NCBI GenBank assembly: GCA_964035015.1
Contig: OZ035998.1
Span: forward strand, 17,030,260-17,094,259
Source of the DNA: Corallium rubrum
Lineage: Eukaryota > Cnidaria > Anthozoa > Scleralcyonacea > Coralliidae
Reading direction: 5' to 3'
DNA length: 64,000 bases
Both the position numbers and the translations under genes were made by a program. Shown here one piece after another: positions 62,301 through 64,000 of the stretch. The first letter of the stretch is position 1, and each line of letters begins with the position of its first letter. The notes beneath the pieces were generated by a model, which had not been told where the DNA came from, ran no database searches, and saw only the letters and a list, made by a program, of their open reading frames with translations.

Positions 62301-63663
62301 TAATGACACGAGAGAAAATACGCCGCTGCCAAATTATACAGGGAAAGTAAAAGAAATTGACACAAATAAAGCGCCATTATCAGTTGTTTACATTGTTTTC
62401 TTTTGAATCAATGCGTGTGAATAATTTGCTTATAACGTACGCACCATTCCGTGCACGTTTTTTCAAATCAGTGTTAGTTCACGTTCTCTTCTTTAGAGTG
62501 TTCATAACAACGGATTTTTATTCTTTAGCATGTATGAGATGACTGGATGAGGTCAAAATAGGAGTTAAAAAAAAGTAAACAGCTATCAATTCGTTTGTGG
62601 TTAATACAAATGCATGGCGCCTTGCTTTTGGCATTTACGACGCCGTCATTATATTCGTAATAAAATTAGCGATAGGATTTATAAATTACAATCACAGAAT
62701 GATATAACAAGTTCATTTATGCAACAACTTACAACTGTATTCAAATTAAAAAAACCCGTCATACTTGGATGTCACGGCGAACCCACTAGAGAATATTGAG
62801 AAAGCTTGCTGAACGACGTTCTCGGTATATATAAACTATAGTTCGGCGGCAGATTAATACTCGATCGCCCAATCCGTATGGCAACGTAGAAATATTTCTT
62901 GAGTAGGAAAAATAATAGTTTAGTCTACGCACTGAAATAATATTTATACCTCCACGCACTGCAAACTTTGTGTACTAAGGTACGAACCAGAAATGTGCAC
63001 CGGCAACGGTATTTGTTAGTTCTTGTTCTTTACGGCTTTGTCTTGCAATTTTGCTCCGGAGATTTTAACATAACGATACTACAAACGCCTTACAAGATGC
63101 AGTATATTTCTTCACGCCTCCTAATTTTTTTTTTTAATCAAAACCCCCCTAACAGATCTCTTAGCCAATCAGAAAATGGGGTCAAGATCTGACCCTAGCG
63201 ACTTAATTGGCCCAGAGCGATCAAAGAAACGGCCGTTCGACCAGAGGTTCTCTCGCCGCTTTCAGCATTTCGGGGGGGGGGAGGGGGGGGGAGCGGGCGG
63301 CGTAAGACCTCTGGGACCAGAGTACGAATTTAATGGCGGCGCTCCAAAATACAAACTTCGCACGTAAAATACAACTTTGTTTTTGGAAATTTCAAAATGA
63401 AACTTTGCACAATTACCAAGTAACATAATATCTTTGGGATTATCATCAGAGAACCACTTTAAAGATTTGTCAGCAACTCTGCATGATATTAACTACTCAT
63501 TTTTTTAGACTAAATTGTTTCTATTGTTTTCAATCCCAATTCTTTCTTCTTTTTGTAGATTGATTATAAAAAGTTTTCTAAAAACTTTTATGAAGAACAC
63601 GAGGAAATCAAAAAATTAACCGAAGAAGACATGATTAAATTACGGCAGAACTTAGGAATTAAA
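50916..63663 (+). CDS. DDX42: DDX42-type DEAD-box helicase, N-terminal part
   Basis: Six exons (50916-51100, 56078-56231, 57702-57763, 57856-58003, 60581-60616, 63559-63663) with GT-AG introns and matching phases encode the first 230 residues; the gene continues past the window. Landmarks in human DDX42 order: RGIGFGGF (11-18), a long acidic stretch (about 63-108), RRDDIEDEDDQE (136-147), EYDSDGNPIAP (169-179), IIEPLPPIDHSEIDY (184-198) and NFYEEHEEIKKL. Human DDX42 (SF3b125) has nearly the same IIDPLPPIDHSEIDY and NFYNEHEEI. It is an ATP-dependent RNA helicase associated with SF3b of the U2 snRNP. The Q motif and ATP-binding motifs lie downstream, so enzyme integrity cannot be judged. The start is the first ATG before KGSKEKQRGIGFGGF. 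Introns are rich in transposons. Confidence 0.95.
51758..51903. mobile_element. Palindromic MITE in DDX42 intron 1
   Basis: TCTTATTAGACGTTTTGGTG and GTAGTATCGCTGTATATTTT are mirrored by AAAATATACAGCGATACTAC and CACCAAAACATCTAATAAGA. A related end at 52125-52190 (TATCGCTGTATATTTGTACT, GTTGTATAATA) and ATTATACAACTG at 51909 suggest a larger or duplicated element. Confidence 0.7.
52482..52751. mobile_element. Hairpin MITE with ~93-bp arms in intron 1
   Basis: ATACTGCCATTTGCAAGCCA, then CCGTTAGGCGAGCGATTTTT and GTTGCACGTTTCACACGAAA, are mirrored almost perfectly on the right, ending TGGCTTGCAAATGGCAGTAT. Confidence 0.82.
53186..53383 (-). repeat. Reversed copies of the GTCTGGCG palindromic-end unit
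   Basis: CAGACGATTTTATTCAG, GAGAGGTCCAGGCCTCAAAG and TGTTAA occur twice, with TATTTTATTCTGGC duplicated between. This is the 39085-39306 family on the opposite strand, in DDX42 intron 1. Confidence 0.75.
53930..53995 (+). repeat. 5S rRNA-like sequence (SINE3-type or pseudogene)
   Basis: GTTAAGCCCGG, then GGTTAGTACTTGGATGGGTG and ACCCTCTGGGAACA, follow the 3' half of eukaryotic 5S rRNA closely (GGTTAGTACTTGGATGGGAGACC). The 5' half is poorly matched, so it is a 5S-derived retroposon or pseudogene, not a working gene. Confidence 0.7.
54312..54440. repeat. CCAAT-palindrome dispersed repeat, second copy
   Basis: TCTCAATTTTGATTGGCTAA, two AAGGAAATACAGTGCA units and AGCCAATCAAAAACAA match the order seen at 4937-5125. 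Confidence 0.6.
54990..55470. mobile_element. Foldback element, ~175-bp arms, in intron 1
   Basis: CAGCGAAATTTCACCCCAGT, AACATCTAATCTTTCGTAGA and TGTTTGATATGCAAATGTCA on the left are mirrored on the right down to GGGGTGAAATTTCGCTG. The loop is about 120 bp. Shares subterminal blocks with 37080-37444. Confidence 0.82.
55564..55741. mobile_element. 178-bp hairpin enclosing a tRNA-like box B
   Basis: The ends GTTATTCGTGTTTTCAGCTT and AAGCTGAAAACACTAATAAC are inverted; inner arm blocks TTTTTTCGTATG and CATACGAAAAAAC also pair. Between the arms lies GGATTCGAGTCC, a Pol III box B-like 11-mer in a tRNA 3'-half context, then TCAGAGTTTTTCTCTGAG. A partial second copy follows at 55880-55985. Confidence 0.7.
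55880..55985 (+). repeat. Partial copy of the tRNA-like hairpin family
   Basis: GGTTCGAGTCCCGCTTGGAG, TCAGAGTTTTTCTCTGAGTT and CAGCAAAAACATACGAAAAA match 55629-55712; the left arm is missing. Confidence 0.65.
56078..56231 (+). CDS. DDX42: DDX42 exon 2
   Basis: Follows TACTTTAG. It completes a Pro codon and encodes the Asp/Glu/Ser-rich stretch (KFDPDSDSDDSTHDDYGEES) to MVGIE; donor GTACTT, phase 0. Confidence 0.9.
56281..56345. repeat. (TA)n microsatellite in DDX42 intron 2
   Basis: About 32 uninterrupted units, 50 bp after the exon 2 donor. Confidence 0.95.
56630..57520. repeat. TCAGATGG-based minisatellite, interrupted
   Basis: Loose 18-38-bp units (GTGTCAGATGGATGAGATG, GTCAGATGGTTTTAGAT) run from about 56630 to 57110 and resume at 57462-57515. 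The foldback element 57135-57458 separates the two parts, so it inserted into the array. Confidence 0.75.
57135..57458. mobile_element. Foldback element with tRNA-like arms
   Basis: Ends AATAATAAGGTGTTA and TAACACCTTGTTATT are inverted and the arms extend about 105 bp each. Each arm holds a tRNA-like 3' half: in the right arm a box A (TAGCTCAGTTGG, 57333-57344), a CTAGTAA anticodon-loop-like heptamer and a box B (GGTTCGAATCC, 57377-57387). CTCTACTTGACCCAGCTGG flanks the tRNA-like part in both arms. It lies in DDX42 intron 2 within a minisatellite. Confidence 0.8.
57702..57763 (+). CDS. DDX42: DDX42 exon 3
   Basis: Follows TGTCTTTAG. Encodes EEVEKEKKLTVAQQEEKANK plus two bases; donor GTAGGA. 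The charged helix matches the corresponding human segment in character. The next intron is only 92 bp. Confidence 0.88.
57856..58003 (+). CDS. DDX42: DDX42 exon 4
   Basis: Follows CTATTTAG. Encodes SRRDDIEDEDDQESFFRVMK through EYDSDGNPIAPPRTK; donor GTACGA, phase 0. Strongly conserved with human DDX42. Confidence 0.95.
58133..58345. repeat. (ACACA)n pentamer microsatellite in intron 4
   Basis: About 40 AACAC units with ACCAG variants at the right end; grades into CACAC/CACGG units to 58480. Confidence 0.95.
58361..59150. repeat. Recent tandem duplication, ~390-bp unit
   Basis: The segment from AACACAACTCAACACAGCAA to GGCTCTGGGATAATCCACCA occurs at 58361-58750 and again at 58751-59148. The second copy has a longer ACACC stretch; otherwise only a few bases differ, so the event is recent. 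Confidence 0.9.
59092..59275. repeat. Inverted GAACGAGAT/AAGGCTCTGGGA fragments
   Basis: TCTCGTTCCCAGAGCCTTCG and CGCAAACGAAGGCTCTGGGA (59092-59141) are mirrored at 59223-59275 (GGATTATCCCGGAGCCTTCG to GGGAACGAGA). The same arm lies at the end of the first duplicate unit (58702-58750). Confidence 0.75.
59311..60310. mobile_element. 1-kb foldback element in DDX42 intron 4
   Basis: AACCTCGTACCCAGGGTCTT, AGAAGACCCTGGCAAAG and TGGTCACGTGA on the left are mirrored by TCACGTGACCA, CTTTGCCAGGGTCTTCTCT and GGCCCTGGGTACGAGGTT. Arms are about 85 bp. No clear target duplication and no transposase. Confidence 0.8.
60581..60616 (+). CDS. DDX42: DDX42 exon 5 (36-nt microexon)
   Basis: Follows TTTCATTTAG. 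Encodes IIEPLPPIDHSE only, before GTAAGT; both neighbouring junctions are phase 0. Its 12 residues align without gap to the human protein. Confidence 0.95.
60640..60991. mobile_element. TTAA-flanked MITE next to DDX42 exon 5
   Basis: Ends AGGGGCAGTAAG and CTTACTGCCCCTT are inverted and TTAA flanks both sides (TA is an alternative parse). Further arm blocks such as TCTATCC and GGATAGA pair. It begins 23 bp after the exon 5 donor. Confidence 0.75.
61637..63326. mobile_element. hAT-like element nested in the TTAA element
   Basis: Inverted ends TGGTCCCAGAGGTC and GACCTCTGGGACCA, with arms containing CGAAATGCTGAAAGCGGCGA and AACCTCTGGTCGAA. The exact 8-bp flank AATTTAAT is at 61629-61636 and 63327-63334. 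The sister copy has an empty site reading CCAATTTAATGGCGG at about 43107-43121, confirming the boundaries. The 1.7-kb interior holds no recognisable transposase; a G22 run is at 61761-61782. Confidence 0.88.
61761..61782. repeat. Poly-G tract, 22 bases
   Basis: Uninterrupted G run inside the nested hAT-like element; length is likely unstable. Confidence 0.9.
63559..63663 (+). CDS. DDX42: DDX42 exon 6
   Basis: Follows CTTTTTGTAG. Encodes IDYKKFSKNFYEEHEEIKKL to QNLGIK before GTAAGT, phase 0. The next intron runs off the window. Confidence 0.95.
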
Positions 63664-64000
63664 GTAAGTGGTGAAATAAAAGCAACTTAAGCCTAACAAG
63701 AGGGCACTCGGAGATTGCATATACCCCCGCCAGCGGGTTATCATTAAACCTGTTTAGAAAGAAAACGAGCCACACCACTAACCAGGCTAGCTCATGAGAC
63801 CTACACATTAATGAATGAATAAAATACTTTGTGTGGATTGCACTCGTACCAAAATTATGCAAAATTATTTTCATAAAATAAGGATAATGAGCGCAATCAA
63901 GCATGTTTTCTACACGGAGAATCTTGCAGTCAGATTTTTATTAATTTCTCATCTAAATTTCATCTAATTCAACCAAAATTGAAAGCGGTGGTCCTTGGTC
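63664..64000 (+). other. DDX42 intron 6, incomplete
   Basis: Follows the GTAAGT donor of exon 6. No further exon is visible before the window ends. Confidence 0.7.

Larger units (their letters stand above)
61306..63458. mobile_element. TTAA-flanked element carrying a hAT-like insertion
   Basis: Ends AGTGGTTCTCTGATGA and TCATCAGAGAACCACT are inverted, with TTAA at 61302-61305 and 63459-63462 (or TA). The arms of about 150 bp (ATTTTGGAGCGCCGCCATTA mirrored at 63332-63351) match the copy at 42803-43876. Without the insertion 61637-63326 the body would be about 455 bp. No transposase recognised. Confidence 0.85.

Overview
This window is eukaryotic genomic DNA, almost certainly from a cnidarian. 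The key evidence is a complete two-exon minicollagen gene with the nematocyst-type CX3CX3CX3CX3CC cysteine pattern at both ends of a Gly-X-Y helix; this family is known only from Cnidaria (including myxozoans). The sequence is AT-rich, has small exons with GT-AG introns, and is packed with short inverted-repeat transposons and microsatellites. I cannot name the species from sequence alone.

Three host genes can be supported. Two collagen genes lie head to tail on the minus strand: a canonical minicollagen (exons 29395-29497 and 26232-26725, 198 aa) and a related gene (exons 37807-37876 and 35702-36051, 139 aa). The second keeps the signal peptide, Lys-Arg propeptide end and phase-1 intron but has no cysteine-rich domain. 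On the plus strand the right 13 kb holds the first six coding exons (50916-63663, 230 aa) of a DDX42-type DEAD-box helicase, the SF3b-associated SF3b125 protein. Its helicase core lies beyond the window.

Layout: 1-14.5 kb is transposon and foldback-repeat territory, with several MITEs whose target duplications can be read. 14.5-18 kb is a broken BEL/Pao LTR retrotransposon on the minus strand, followed by an inverted poly-T array. 18.3-26 kb is mostly unannotatable. 26.2-37.9 kb is the minicollagen pair, separated by an 0.8-kb GTGA minisatellite. 37.9-46 kb is a dense repeat zone with a 0.9-kb AACATT hexamer array and a three-level nest of transposons. 46.4-49.6 kb is G/T-rich satellite-like DNA with a LINE tail. 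50.9-64 kb is the DDX42 gene, whose introns are largely made of MITEs, tRNA-like foldback repeats, a tandem duplication and microsatellites.

Functional picture: the two collagen genes probably act together in building the nematocyst capsule or its tubule, while DDX42 is a general splicing factor with no evident link to them. The most unusual items are the cysteine-free minicollagen paralogue, a foldback element whose arms are tRNA-like, and pairs of related transposon copies that supply empty-site proof for nested insertions.
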